The translations under genes were made by a program, and so were the position numbers. The notes under the pieces were generated by a model, which saw only the letters and a program-made list of their open reading frames with translations, did no database searches and had not been told where the DNA came from. Positions 1 through 8,376 of a stretch of 64,000 nucleotides of DNA are shown in pieces (within the stretch, counting starts at the first letter, position 1; each line of letters begins with the position of its first letter). This stretch comes from Paludibacterium sp. B53371. GTDB taxonomy: Bacteria > Pseudomonadota > Gammaproteobacteria > Burkholderiales > Chromobacteriaceae. Where the stretch lies: positions 2,304,311 through 2,368,310 of the forward strand of contig NZ_CP069163.1 of the NCBI RefSeq assembly GCF_018802765.1. The letters are read 5' to 3'.

Positions 1-1
1 T

Positions 2-229
2 ACAAACACGCCGATGAAGTATGCCCATCGGGTGATGGAACGCATTCGCAGCAAGATCGCCACCACCATTTTTCCGTTTGCCGAACACAGCATCACGTTC
101 AGTGGCGGCATGACCAGCTGGCGCCTGGGCGACAGGCTGGATGACATTACCCGGCGTGCCGACAAGCTGATGCAGCAGGCCAAGGCCGACGGGGTCAATG
201 GCCTGCTGTGCGACGAGGAGACGGACTGA
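2..229 (+). CDS. Diguanylate cyclase GGDEF domain, C-terminal fragment
   Basis: Only the last 75 codons lie in the window; the frame is open from base 2 and the gene begins upstream. The segment has the look of the end of a GGDEF domain: a strand around ITFSGGM, then an acidic/arginine helix with ADKLMQQAKADGVNG, which corresponds to the conserved A-D-x-A-L-Y-x-A-K-x-x-G-R-N tail. Such domains make cyclic di-GMP from two GTP. The GGDEF active-site motif itself and any sensory domain are outside the window, so activity and input cannot be judged. Confidence 0.7.
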   Translation, partial: TNTPMKYAHRVMERIRSKIATTIFPFAEHSITFSGGMTSWRLGDRLDDITRRADKLMQQAKADGVNGLLCDEETD

Positions 230-233
230 GGAT

Positions 234-848
234 TCAGGCGTAGGGCGGATCGTTGAGGGTCAGCGCCAGCAGGCGCAGCATGGCGGCGGTTGCGCCCCAG
301 ATAAAGCGATCCTGCCAGGTGAGTGACAGATAGTAACCCTGCAGGCCGTCGCGCTCGAAAGCATGGCGCTGGTATTGATCCAGTGCCAGAGCGGGAGCCA
401 GAGGGACCTCGAAGATTTCGGCCACCTCCCCCGGGTCTGCCTGCAGACGCATTGCCGGATCAACCAGTGCCACCACCGGTGTCACGGCAAACCGGGTAAT
501 GGTGACAAAACGCGGCAAAGTGCCCAGGACCTGCACATGCCGGCGCGCCAGACCAATTTCCTCTTCGGCCTCGCGCAGGGCGGCCTCGACCGGGCCGGCA
601 TCCTGCGCTTCCAGCTTGCCACCGGGAAAGCTGATCTGCCCCGGGTGGGTCGGCAGGTGCTCACTGCGGCGCGTCAGCAGCACCGTCGGCCCCGCCTCGT
701 GCCAGACCAGACCGATCAGCACCGCTGCCGGACAGACCTGCTCAAAGGCATGACGCGGCGGCATGGCTTCGCGCCAGCTGTCATCCGGTCCATGTGCCAG
801 CCGCGCGCCGATCCATTCGGCCGCCGCCTGCCTGTCACTCGGCAACAT
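234..848 (-). CDS. CoA pyrophosphatase-type Nudix hydrolase
   Basis: The 204-residue protein carries a complete Nudix box around residues 75-99: it begins GGKLEAQ and ends REAEEEIGL, fitting G-x5-E-x7-REUxEExGU with residues that bind the catalytic metal. Length and layout match the NudL/YeaB branch, which splits coenzyme A into 3',5'-ADP and phosphopantetheine. Substrate assignment is by family resemblance only. The gene ends next to the GGDEF gene on the other strand, so the two converge. It starts 2 bases past the stop of the UPF0126 gene and is probably cotranscribed with it. Confidence 0.8.
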   Translation of the reverse strand: MLPSDRQAAAEWIGARLAHGPDDSWREAMPPRHAFEQVCPAAVLIGLVWHEAGPTVLLTRRSEHLPTHPGQISFPGGKLEAQDAGPVEAALREAEEEIGLARRHVQVLGTLPRFVTITRFAVTPVVALVDPAMRLQADPGEVAEIFEVPLAPALALDQYQRHAFERDGLQGYYLSLTWQDRFIWGATAAMLRLLALTLNDPPYA

Positions 849-850
849 GT

Positions 851-1495
851 TTATTCCTTGTCTCCCACCACCCCGATCTTCGGCAGGGTCATATCGCCCC
901 AGTGCCCGATCAGGCGGATCGCCAGACCGATAGCAAAGAGCAATTGCAAGCTCAGATAATTGACATACACCAGCTGATCCAGCACATACAGGCCGCCGGC
1001 CACCAGAATCGATACCGTGCCATAGAAGTCTTCATGCAGGATGAACGGGATGTCATTGACCATCATGTCCCGCACCACCCCGCCGCCGACTGCCGTGATG
1101 AAACCGAGCAGGACCACGCCAAAGGCGTTGAGGTCATACATCAGGCCAACTTGCGCGCCGGTAATGCTGAAGGCGACCAGCCCGAGCGAGTCGGCCACGA
1201 TGAAGGCACGATAGAAGGTCTGGCTCTCGCGTTTGTGCAGCCCGGTCATCCACGACAGTAGCAGGGTGATCGAAATGATCACCACGTTGGTGTAATCGTA
1301 GAACACCACCGGCACCCGGTGAACCAGAACATCGCGAATAATCCCGCCGCCGATACCAGTCAGCAGGGCCACAATCAGGATGCCGAGCAGATCAAGACGC
1401 TTTTTCACCCCGACCAGATAGCCGGAAAAGGCAAAAGCGACCGTACCAATGGCGGAGATCCACTCCATTAAATTCAAGCGAGATGCAATATCCAT
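851..1495 (-). CDS. UPF0126 / TRIC-like inner-membrane protein
   Basis: This 214-residue, very hydrophobic protein has two internally similar halves. Each carries the signature GGGxxRDxxV followed by a short polar stretch and IP or VP: GGGIIRDVLVHRVP near residue 50 and GGGVVRDMMVNDIP near residue 135. That is the UPF0126 duplication, with about three membrane helices per half. The family (YicG of E. coli) is related to bacterial TRIC cation channels, so passive potassium or another cation conductance is possible but unproven. It probably forms a two-gene operon with the Nudix hydrolase. Confidence 0.75.
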   Translation of the reverse strand: MDIASRLNLMEWISAIGTVAFAFSGYLVGVKKRLDLLGILIVALLTGIGGGIIRDVLVHRVPVVFYDYTNVVIISITLLLSWMTGLHKRESQTFYRAFIVADSLGLVAFSITGAQVGLMYDLNAFGVVLLGFITAVGGGVVRDMMVNDIPFILHEDFYGTVSILVAGGLYVLDQLVYVNYLSLQLLFAIGLAIRLIGHWGDMTLPKIGVVGDKE

Positions 1496-1530
1496 TTTCT
1501 TATTCGTCTGACAGCGGTGACAGCGGGATG

Positions 1531-1558
1531 AAAAAACGCCAGGTAGCGACCTGGCGTT
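1531..1558 (-). terminator. Intrinsic terminator after rho
   Basis: On the minus strand a perfect stem, AACGCCAGGT paired with ACCTGGCGTT around a 4-base loop, is followed by six T residues (the A-run at 1531-1536). It lies 20 bases past the rho stop codon. The gene for the termination factor Rho thus ends at a Rho-independent signal. Confidence 0.85.
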
Positions 1559-1578
1559 GACAATGATGTTTTCCTGCC

Positions 1579-2835
1579 TCAGCGACGCATCGAGTCGAAG
1601 AAGGCAGAGTTGGATTTGGTGGCGCGGATCTTGTCCTGCAGAAACTCCATCGCGTCCAGATCATCCATCGGGTAGAGCAGCTTGCGCAGCACCCAGATGC
1701 GTTGCAGCTTTTCCTGCGGAATCAGCAGCTCTTCGCGGCGAGTACCCGAACGGTTGATGTTGAGCGCCGGGAAAATCCGTTTTTCCGCCATCCGGCGGTC
1801 GAGGTGGATTTCCATGTTGCCGGTACCCTTGAATTCTTCGTAGATCACGTCATCCATGCGCGAGCCGGTATCGATCAGGGCCGTGGCAATGATGGTCAGC
1901 GAACCACCCTCTTCGATATTGCGCGCCGCACCGAAGAAGCGCTTCGGACGCTGCAGGGCATTGGCGTCGACACCGCCGGTCAGCACCTTGCCGGAAGCCG
2001 GCACCACGGTGTTGTAGGCACGCGCCAGACGGGTGATGGAGTCCAGCAGGATGACCACGTCCTTCTTGTGCTCGACCAGGCGTTTGGCCTTTTCGATGAC
2101 CATTTCGGCCACTTGCACGTGACGGGTGGCGGGTTCGTCGAAGGTGGAGGAGACCACTTCGCCACGCACCGAGCGTTGCATTTCGGTCACTTCTTCCGGA
2201 CGTTCGTCGATCAGCAGCACGATCAGTTCGACTTCGGGGTGATTGGCCGTGATGGCATGCGCAATATGTTGCAGCATCACGGTCTTGCCGGACTTGGGCG
2301 GCGCCACCAGCAGACCGCGCTGACCCTTGCCGATCGGGGCGATCAGATCAATGATGCGGCCGGTGAAGTTTTCTTCGGCACGAATATCACGTTCCAGATG
2401 CAGCGGCTCGGTCGGGAACAGCGGCGTCAGGTTTTCGAACAGGATCTTGTGCTTGGAGTTTTCCGGGGCATCGTGGTTGACCTTGTCAACCTTCACCAGG
2501 GCGAAGTAGCGTTCGCCATCTTTCGGCGTGCGGATCTCGCCTTCGATCGAATCGCCGGTATGCAGATTGAAACGGCGAATCTGACTCGGGCTGACATAAA
2601 TGTCATCGGGGCCGGCCAGATACGAGGTGTCAGGGCTGCGCAGGAAACCGAATCCGTCCGGCAGTACCTCCAGCGTCCCCTCGCCATAAATGCTTTCGCC
2701 CTTTTTGGCCTGGTTTTTCAAAAGCGCGAAGATCAGATCTTGCTTGCGCAACCGGTTGGCACCGTCGATCTCATTGGCAATAGCCATTTCGACGAGCTGG
2801 GTAACAGGAAGGTGTTTCAGGTCAGATAAATGCAT
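1579..2835 (-). CDS. rho: Transcription termination factor Rho
   Basis: The 418-residue product is the hexameric RNA helicase that ends transcription at Rho-dependent sites. The N-terminal domain starts [14 protein letters not shown]; the cold-shock-like RNA-binding fold contains GFGFLRSPD; the Walker A loop is APPKSGKT; Walker B is [16 protein letters not shown]. The frame is open to a GTG at 2913, which would add 26 residues. I chose ATG 2835 because the family starts there, although the ribosome site before it is weak. It follows trxA on the same strand, a common bacterial order. Confidence 0.96.
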   Translation of the reverse strand: MHLSDLKHLPVTQLVEMAIANEIDGANRLRKQDLIFALLKNQAKKGESIYGEGTLEVLPDGFGFLRSPDTSYLAGPDDIYVSPSQIRRFNLHTGDSIEGEIRTPKDGERYFALVKVDKVNHDAPENSKHKILFENLTPLFPTEPLHLERDIRAEENFTGRIIDLIAPIGKGQRGLLVAPPKSGKTVMLQHIAHAITANHPEVELIVLLIDERPEEVTEMQRSVRGEVVSSTFDEPATRHVQVAEMVIEKAKRLVEHKKDVVILLDSITRLARAYNTVVPASGKVLTGGVDANALQRPKRFFGAARNIEEGGSLTIIATALIDTGSRMDDVIYEEFKGTGNMEIHLDRRMAEKRIFPALNINRSGTRREELLIPQEKLQRIWVLRKLLYPMDDLDAMEFLQDKIRATKSNSAFFDSMRR

Positions 2836-2960
2836 AGCAGCCGGTTTCGACTCGAGTACGATTGGCGAGAGGGATGTTTGTTCTTCAAGAGGTGTGGACA
2901 GCAGATACGACACGGGCGACTTCCGCCGCCCGCTTAAGAATTCAGTCGAGAATAAACACT

Positions 2961-3287
2961 TTAAATGTGGCTGTCAACAAAAGCCGTCAGCTGGCCTTTG
3001 GCCAGTGCGCCGACCTTGGTGGCCACCACATTGCCGTCCTTGAAGATCATCAGGGTCGGAATGCCGCGGATGCCGAATTTCGGCGGGGTCTGCTCGTTCT
3101 GGTCGATGTTGAGCTTGACCACCTTCAGGCGGCCCTGATACTCCTTGGCCACGTCTTCGAGGATCGGCGCGATCATCTTGCACGGACCACACCATTCAGC
3201 CCAGTAGTCGACCAGTACCGGTACGTCGGCTTTCAGGACATCTTGTTCAAAGGAGTTGTCGGTCACATGCTGAATCAGGTCGCTCAT
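2961..3287 (-). CDS. trxA: Thioredoxin 1
   Basis: A 108-residue classical thioredoxin with the redox site WCGPC (cysteines 33 and 36) and the cis-proline motif GIPT near residue 76. It reduces cytoplasmic disulfides with electrons from thioredoxin reductase. Length and sequence are standard for the family. A good sigma-70-like promoter lies just upstream (3321-3349). The 125-base gap to rho contains no clear terminator, so rho may also be read from this promoter. Confidence 0.97.
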   Translation of the reverse strand: MSDLIQHVTDNSFEQDVLKADVPVLVDYWAEWCGPCKMIAPILEDVAKEYQGRLKVVKLNIDQNEQTPPKFGIRGIPTLMIFKDGNVVATKVGALAKGQLTAFVDSHI

Positions 3288-3320
3288 GGTTGCTCTCTAT
3301 TTATTAAGCTTGATCTCGGG

Positions 3321-3349
3321 ATGTTAGCAAGCCAGCCAGCGCGCGGCAA
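3321..3349 (-). promoter_or_regulatory. Sigma-70-like promoter of trxA
   Basis: On the minus strand TTGCCG (3349-3344) and TAACAT (3326-3321) are separated by exactly 17 bases. Start of transcription would be near 3314, about 27 bases before the trxA ATG. Confidence 0.55.
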
Positions 3350-3434
3350 CCCTGGTCTGAGCAGGGTTGACACAAACCGGCATGGCCAATTTTTTGTCCT
3401 ACAATTATGGTCTGCGTTTTCTGCCCGGCTTGGG

Positions 3435-3440
3435 TATAAT
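3435..3440 (+). promoter_or_regulatory. Consensus -10 box of the fabI promoter
   Basis: A perfect TATAAT sits 32 bases before the fabI start. No good -35 box lies 16-18 bases upstream; the TTGACA at 3367-3372 is too far away to pair with it. A second, weaker -10-like TACAAT occurs at 3400-3405. Confidence 0.5.
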
Positions 3441-3471
3441 GGCAGGCTATGTTTAGTTAGAAGGACTGACG

Positions 3472-4263
3472 ATGGGTTTCCTGCAAGGAAAAAAAATTCT
3501 GATCACCGGCATGATCTCCAACCGATCCATCGCCTACGGCATCGCCCAGGCCTGTCATCGCGAGGGTGCGGAACTTGCCTTCACCTATGTCGTTGACAAG
3601 CTGGAAGACCGCGTGCGCGAAATGGCTGCCGAATTCGGCAGCAAGCTGGTCTATCGCTGCGACGTGCAGAACGATGCCGAAATCGAACAGCTGTTCGTCG
3701 ATCTGGGCAAGGACTGGGACGGGCTGGACGGGCTGGTACATGCCATTGCCTTCGCACCGCGCGAAGCGCTCAACGGCGACTTCCTCGACTCGCTGTCGCG
3801 CGAAGCCTTCCAGATTGCCCACGACGTGTCGTCCTACAGCTTCCCGGCACTGGCCAAGGCCGCGCGCCCGATGATGCAGGGACGCAAGTCTGCCCTGCTG
3901 ACGCTGTCGTATCTGGGTGCCATCCGTGCCATCCCCAACTACAACGTGATGGGTCTGGCCAAGGCCAGCCTGGAGGCCGGCGTCCGCTTCATGGCCAGCG
4001 CACTCGGTCGTGACGGCATCCGTGTCAACGGGATCTCCGCCGGTCCGATCAAGACGCTGGCGGCCTCGGGCATCAAGGACTTCTCCAAGCTGCTGAACCA
4101 TGTCGCCGGCCAGTCCTCGCTGCGCCGCAACGTCACGACGGAAGAAGTCGGCAATGCCGCCGCCTTCCTGCTGTCCGACCTCGCCTCCGGCATCACCGGC
4201 GAGATCACCTATGTCGACGCCGGTTACAGCAATAATGCGCTGAACGTCCCGGAAGAAGACTGA
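3472..4263 (+). CDS. fabI: Enoyl-[acyl-carrier-protein] reductase FabI
   Basis: The 263-residue short-chain reductase makes the last reductive step of each fatty-acid elongation cycle, using NAD(P)H on trans-2-enoyl-ACP. It starts with the FabI-type nucleotide loop [20 protein letters not shown] (the family's atypical GxxxxxSxA form). The catalytic Tyr-x6-Lys pattern lies in YNVMGLAK near residues 156-163. A strong AGAAGGA ribosome site sits 6-8 bases before ATG. It is a single gene with its own promoter and terminator. It serves general fatty-acid synthesis and is distinct from the polyene enzymes at 52-64 kb. Confidence 0.96.
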   Translation: MGFLQGKKILITGMISNRSIAYGIAQACHREGAELAFTYVVDKLEDRVREMAAEFGSKLVYRCDVQNDAEIEQLFVDLGKDWDGLDGLVHAIAFAPREALNGDFLDSLSREAFQIAHDVSSYSFPALAKAARPMMQGRKSALLTLSYLGAIRAIPNYNVMGLAKASLEAGVRFMASALGRDGIRVNGISAGPIKTLAASGIKDFSKLLNHVAGQSSLRRNVTTEEVGNAAAFLLSDLASGITGEITYVDAGYSNNALNVPEED

Positions 4264-4287
4264 CCCTCCGGCACGCTCCGTCGCCAG

Positions 4288-4325
4288 CCCCACACCGCCA
4301 GCAGGCCGTGTGGGGTTTTGTTTTT
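4288..4325 (+). terminator. Intrinsic terminator after fabI
   Basis: CCCCACAC (4288-4295) pairs with GTGTGGGG (4308-4315) around a 12-base loop and is followed by TTTTGTTTTT. It lies 24 bases after the fabI stop. Confidence 0.9.
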
Positions 4326-4340
4326 CCACCCGCCGCACCG

Positions 4341-4354
4341 TTGATCTGCATCAA
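4341..4354. promoter_or_regulatory. FNR/ANR-type binding site
   Basis: The palindrome TTGAT-CTGC-ATCAA matches the FNR/ANR consensus TTGAT-N4-ATCAA at every defined base. A TAATTT -10-like box lies at 4377-4382, which puts the site centre at about -41.5 from a start near 4389, the geometry of a class II FNR-activated promoter. The next gene downstream is the DUF3149 gene at 4438. Confidence 0.7.
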
Positions 4355-4437
4355 AAAACCATACCAGCACAATGGTTAATTTAGATTCAGAAATAATGTC
4401 ATTCGGATAACGACCGTTAAACCAACAGGAGCGGACC

Positions 4438-4572
4438 ATGGCACTGATTCAGCAACTTCTTTCGGACGATGTCGGCCTTCTCAGCCTGGTGACCATCGTG
4501 TTTGCCACCATCGTTGTCGTCGGCTGTGCCGGCATTCTGATCCGCAAATCCAAACAGACCGGACCGAAGTAA
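4438..4572 (+). CDS. DUF3149 single-span membrane protein
   Basis: A 44-residue protein beginning MALIQQLLSDDVG, with one membrane helix of about 22 residues (from LLSLVTIV to AGILI) and a short basic tail ending KSKQTGPK. The small size, start and topology fit DUF3149, a family of tiny proteobacterial membrane proteins with no known function. An AGGAG ribosome site lies 7 bases before the ATG. The gene stands alone, between the fabI terminator and the convergent GST gene. The perfect FNR-type site upstream suggests oxygen-controlled expression, so a respiratory link is plausible but is inference. Confidence 0.7.
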   Translation: MALIQQLLSDDVGLLSLVTIVFATIVVVGCAGILIRKSKQTGPK

Positions 4573-4644
4573 AGCCGCAGGACCTGCGGCCGCCCCGTGG
4601 CCACCTCAGCCCGCCACGCCGGAAAGGCAAGGCGGGCTGCTTGC

Positions 4645-5559
4645 CTAGTCAGCCTGCGTCAGTTGATAACCGAGCCGCGGAAAGTGCAGGTGCAAATGTC
4701 CGCCGGCGGGGGTCTCCACCGCCAGGGAGATGCGCTGTGCCGTCAATCCGCACAGCGCCCCATGGACGGCCTCCAGCGGATAGCCTTCCGGCATCACCGA
4801 CACCGGCATCCCGACCTGCCAGCCTGGTTCGGAAACACCCCCGGCCTTCTCCGGCTGTGCCGACCACGCCAGATGAATCGCCTCCGCAGCGGAGAGTTCG
4901 GCATGCTCGCCATGACCGAACGCCGTCATGCGGCCGAACCAGGCCAGCAAAGGACCATCCTGCGGTGCCAGCTCGTTCAGCGCACCGATATTATTCAGGA
5001 ACCACAGCGGATGGTAGACGCCAAAATCGCCGCCGGACGGCAGCGCGCCGGCAAAGAAAGACTGTCCGGTCAGCAGCGCATCCAGCCAGGCCAGCATCGG
5101 GCGCAGCTGTGCCGTCACCTGCGGCAGGTCGGCCACCAGGGTCTGGCGCGAGAAATCATATTGCCGGTGCATCGCCGCGCGATCATCCAGCATGAACTGC
5201 GGAATCTGCTCGGCGTGCCGCCCCATGACCAGACGCACAGTCAGCCAGAACAACTCGATATCCACCCAGTGGCTCAACACTTCGGCCAGGGCGCGACCAT
5301 GCGGCGTCGGCTGCGCAGACTGGGGGAAACGACGCTCAATTTCGTCGGCGATCAGTGCTGAATCACAATAGATATCGGCACCGATCTGCAGCACCGGCGC
5401 GCGCCGGTAGCCATGTGTCAGCTGCATCAGGTCCGGCTTGGGCAACACTGGCGGCATCGCCACCGACAACCATGGCAGCTGACGCTGCCCCAGCATCAGA
5501 CGGATTTTTTCCGAGTAGGGGGAAGCGGCATAGTGATGCAGAATCAGGGCGGGCTTCAT
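4645..5559 (-). CDS. Glutathione S-transferase family protein
   Basis: The 304-residue protein starts with a thioredoxin-like GST domain: LILHHYAASPYSEKIRLML, then a cis-proline region around RRAPVLQIG and the glutathione-gamma-glutamyl site DSALIADEIE near residues 65-75. The longer second half is helical and diverged, with a C-terminal extension beyond the usual 200-230 residues. Substrate is unknown. Its ATG overlaps the stop of yqhD (ATGA), so the two are one operon that probably deals with reactive carbonyls. Confidence 0.75.
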   Translation of the reverse strand: MKPALILHHYAASPYSEKIRLMLGQRQLPWLSVAMPPVLPKPDLMQLTHGYRRAPVLQIGADIYCDSALIADEIERRFPQSAQPTPHGRALAEVLSHWVDIELFWLTVRLVMGRHAEQIPQFMLDDRAAMHRQYDFSRQTLVADLPQVTAQLRPMLAWLDALLTGQSFFAGALPSGGDFGVYHPLWFLNNIGALNELAPQDGPLLAWFGRMTAFGHGEHAELSAAEAIHLAWSAQPEKAGGVSEPGWQVGMPVSVMPEGYPLEAVHGALCGLTAQRISLAVETPAGGHLHLHFPRLGYQLTQAD

Positions 5560-6716
5560 ACGCGGGCCGCCTGCAGGATCTGACGCGCCAAATCCGGCGT
5601 GACATGACCGCCCTCACCCAGCCGGGTCATGCCGTGGGCCTGCAGCTGGCTGACCACCTGCTCGATCGCCTCCTCACCCAGACCATAGTCGGACAGGCGC
5701 GTCGGCAAGCCCATGCGCTCGAAGAAATCGCGCGTCAGCGCGATAGCCTGTTCGATACGCTGCGCCTCCGGGCCCTCGTGCAGCTGCCAGACTCGCTCGG
5801 CATACTGCAGCAACTTGGCTCGCTTGCTGTCCCGGCGCAGCGACAGACTGGCCGGCAACACCAGCGCCAGGGTGCGGGCATGATCGATCTCAAAAAGCGC
5901 GGTCAGCTCATGGCCGATCATGTGCGTCGACCAGTCATGGGTCACGCCGGCCCCCACGATGCCGTTCAGTGCCAGCGTGGCGACCCACATCAGATTGGCA
6001 CGCACCTCGTAGTCCAGCGGGTTGGCCTGTACTTGCGGCCCCAGTTCGATCAGCGACTGCAACAGCCCCTCGGCAAAGCGATCCTGTGCCAGCGCCTGCC
6101 CCGGTACGGTCAAATACTGTTCGGCAACATGCACGAAGGCATCCACCACCCCGTTGGCCACTTGCCGTTCCGGTACGGTGAAGGTCTTTTGCGGATCCAG
6201 AATCGAAAAACGCGGAAACAGCAGCGGATTGCGGAACGGCAGCTTGGCGTGCGTGGCGGCATGGGTCACGACCCCGCCGCTATTCATTTCCGAACCGGTA
6301 GCCGCCAGGGTCAGGACCGTCCCCAGAGGCAGGGCCTGGCGGATATTGCCGCCGCGCTGCTTCAGAATGTCCAGCGCATCGCCCTCAAACAGGGCGGCGG
6401 CGGCCACAAATTTACTGCCATCAATCACCGAGCCACCGCCCACCGCCAGCAGAAAATCCAGTTGCTGCGTCTTGATCAGGTCAACGGCACGCATCAGGGT
6501 CTCAAAATGCGGATTTGGCTCAATGCCGCCGAACTCCTGCACCACGTGGCCGGCCAGGGCCTCGCGCACCTGCGCCAGCGTGCCGGTCTTTTCGGCACTG
6601 CTGCCGCCATAGAGCACCAGCACACGGGCACCAGCCGGCACCAGCTCGGCCAGACGGCCGATAGTGTCACGGCCAAAGACAATGCGGGTGGGATTGTAAT
6701 AGTCAAAATTCTGCAT
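5556..6716 (-). CDS. yqhD: NADPH-dependent aldehyde reductase, YqhD family
   Basis: The 386-residue iron-type alcohol dehydrogenase closely follows YqhD of E. coli: start MQNFDYYNPTRIVFG, phosphate loop VGGGSVIDG near residue 95, and metal-ligand region with VVDAFVHVAEQ, GHELTA and DHARTL, whose Asp and three His bind the metal. YqhD enzymes reduce short toxic aldehydes to alcohols. The open frame extends to 6776, but ATG 6716 has a GGAG site and matches the family start. The gene is overlapped by a GST gene downstream and preceded by two operator-like repeats. Confidence 0.9.
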   Translation of the reverse strand: MQNFDYYNPTRIVFGRDTIGRLAELVPAGARVLVLYGGSSAEKTGTLAQVREALAGHVVQEFGGIEPNPHFETLMRAVDLIKTQQLDFLLAVGGGSVIDGSKFVAAAALFEGDALDILKQRGGNIRQALPLGTVLTLAATGSEMNSGGVVTHAATHAKLPFRNPLLFPRFSILDPQKTFTVPERQVANGVVDAFVHVAEQYLTVPGQALAQDRFAEGLLQSLIELGPQVQANPLDYEVRANLMWVATLALNGIVGAGVTHDWSTHMIGHELTALFEIDHARTLALVLPASLSLRRDSKRAKLLQYAERVWQLHEGPEAQRIEQAIALTRDFFERMGLPTRLSDYGLGEEAIEQVVSQLQAHGMTRLGEGGHVTPDLARQILQAARV

Positions 6717-6729
6717 ACGAACTCCTGAG

Positions 6730-6792
6730 TGGACTGGTCGTCTTGATACCAAAGAATGGCGCCATGCTACGCTCAATTAGACCGGTCGTCTA
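6730..6792. promoter_or_regulatory. Two TetR-like operator repeats before yqhD
   Basis: Two 15-bp copies of TRGAC-YGGTC-GTCTW occur at 6730-6744 and 6778-6792, 48 bases apart. The second, TAGACCGGTCGTCTA, is an inverted repeat (TAGAC...GTCTA). They bracket the region where the yqhD promoter should be. The pattern resembles operators of TetR-family regulators that control aldehyde or electrophile-response genes. No such regulator gene is in the window. Confidence 0.6.
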
Positions 6793-6826
6793 CAAAGAAA
6801 TCCGACAGCAACAAGGCGGCGACGTC

Positions 6827-8278
6827 TCAGCCGGTCAGCACGGTACGCAACCTGTCCAGGCATCGCTGCATTTCCTCTTCATCCAGATGCCCGAAGCCCA
6901 GCCGCAAGCCGGCCGAGACAGTCGAGCCGGGAACGACCGCACACTGACTGGCCGTCACACAGGGCAGATCTCCCACTTCGGCTTGCTGCAAGCGCCGTGC
7001 CGCAGGACTGCCATCGGCTAGCCGAAGCCAGATCGCCAGCCCACCTGCTGGCATGGTGTAGTCCCACAAACCTCGATCAGAACGCAGCAATGCCAGCAGC
7101 CGACGCCGTCGTTCGGCATAGATGCGCGTGACCCGCCGCACATGGCGCTTCAACTCGCCGTTGGCCATCAGGGCGGCCACGGCCAGCTCGGTGACGGCAT
7201 TACCCTGGCGATCGATCTGCAATACCTGTCCGGCACAGCGACGGATGACCGCTGCGGGCGCCACGATATAACCGATGCGCAGACCAGGTGCCAGCACCTT
7301 GGAGAGAGAACCGATGTAAAACACATGACGCAAACCATCCACGGCCGCCATGGGCATGACTGGGTGATGGGCAAAGTGGAATTCGTGATCATAGTCATCC
7401 TCGATCACGGCAAAGCCATACCGAGCCGCCAGCGCCAGAATCGCCATGCGCCGCTCCGCCGACAGACAGACAGTCGTCGGATACTGGTGCTGCGGCGTCA
7501 GATACACCACCCGCACTCGCTCACGCAGGCACAGCGCCGCCAATGCGACAGGGTCGGCACCGGCCTCATCCATGGCCAGCGGCAAAATGCGCGCACCGGC
7601 AGACAAAAAAGCCTGCCGGGCTGGCGGATAGCTTAATTGCTCCATGACCACGCAATCACCCGGTGCCAACAGCAGCCGTGCCGCGATGAAAATCCCCATC
7701 TGGCTGCCGCGCACCAGACAGAGATTGTCGGCATCAACGGCCAGCCCGCGCTCCATGCGAAGCATCTGCGCCAATGCCTCGCGCAGCGGCAATGACCCGC
7801 GTGGATCATCATAGGCCAGACGGTTACTGCGAGCGCTGTGAATCAGCGCCTTGCGAAACGCGCGTCCCAGGACATCAAATGGAATCAGCCGGGTATCCGG
7901 CGCCCCATCCGGCACCCGGGCCAACAGGCTGGCCCCCTCCCCCTCCTCGCCCCCTTGCAAGGCATAAGCCGCCTCACCGCTCGCCGCGGCAGGCGACGCC
8001 GTCAGCACGGGGGGCATGGGCAGGGATTCGGCCACAAAGGTGCCACGTCTTGGCTGGGTACGCAGCCACCCCTGAGCGATCAGTTCATCCAAAGCCAGCA
8101 CCACCGTCTTGCGGTTGACCCTCAAGTGTGCCGCCAGCTCGCGACTACCGGGCAACACCATACCGGGCGGCAAACGGCCCGACAGGATGGCCTCGGTCAA
8201 AGCCTGCACCAATTGCAAGTGCAGAGAGGGGGCATCCTGGCGGTTCAGCACCAGGGACAACGACCAGGAACGAAACAT
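6827..8278 (-). CDS. MocR-type regulator (GntR HTH fused to aminotransferase domain)
   Basis: A 483-residue fusion. Residues 1-80 form a GntR winged helix (LHLQLVQALTEAILSGRLPPGMVLPGSRELA...NRKTVVLALDEL). Residues 130-480 form a class I aminotransferase fold that binds PLP, with the lysine in IGSLSKVLAPGLRIGYI. Members such as PdxR and GabR sense PLP or amino compounds. Start ATG 8278 has a GGAG site; longer frames lack one. It is divergent from the PLP-homeostasis gene at 8377, so a role in vitamin B6 balance is likely but inferred. Confidence 0.88.
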   Translation of the reverse strand: MFRSWSLSLVLNRQDAPSLHLQLVQALTEAILSGRLPPGMVLPGSRELAAHLRVNRKTVVLALDELIAQGWLRTQPRRGTFVAESLPMPPVLTASPAAASGEAAYALQGGEEGEGASLLARVPDGAPDTRLIPFDVLGRAFRKALIHSARSNRLAYDDPRGSLPLREALAQMLRMERGLAVDADNLCLVRGSQMGIFIAARLLLAPGDCVVMEQLSYPPARQAFLSAGARILPLAMDEAGADPVALAALCLRERVRVVYLTPQHQYPTTVCLSAERRMAILALAARYGFAVIEDDYDHEFHFAHHPVMPMAAVDGLRHVFYIGSLSKVLAPGLRIGYIVAPAAVIRRCAGQVLQIDRQGNAVTELAVAALMANGELKRHVRRVTRIYAERRRRLLALLRSDRGLWDYTMPAGGLAIWLRLADGSPAARRLQQAEVGDLPCVTASQCAVVPGSTVSAGLRLGFGHLDEEEMQRCLDRLRTVLTG

Positions 8279-8289
8279 CAGCACTCCTT

Positions 8290-8325
8290 CTGGACCATGT
8301 TTTTTATTATAACTGGATGTTTTTA
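8290..8325. promoter_or_regulatory. Direct repeats and -10 box between mocR-type gene and PLPHP gene
   Basis: Two direct repeats of CTGGA followed by an ATG/TG and a T-run occur at 8290-8306 and 8313-8325, 23 bases apart, about two helix turns. Between them, on the minus strand, lies a perfect TATAAT (8311-8306). MocR-family proteins usually bind direct repeats and often repress their own gene, so this is a candidate site. No consensus -35 is visible in either direction. Confidence 0.4.
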
Positions 8326-8376
8326 GCGGGCCAGTGCTGACATAGCCTATAGGAAATCCATGGCAAGGAGGCACCG

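Noticed and set aside
2836-2913. Longer Rho beginning at GTG 2913
   Set aside because: The extra 26 residues do not belong to the Rho family start. Kept as an alternative because the ribosome site before GTG looks slightly better.
3367-3405. TTGACA with TACAAT as a fabI promoter
   Set aside because: The spacer would be 27 bases, far too long for sigma-70. The TATAAT at 3435 is more likely.
4607-4639. Hairpin CAGCCCGCC/GGCGGGCTG between DUF3149 and GST genes as terminator
   Set aside because: The stem is perfect, but there is no T-tract on either strand, so I did not call it a terminator.
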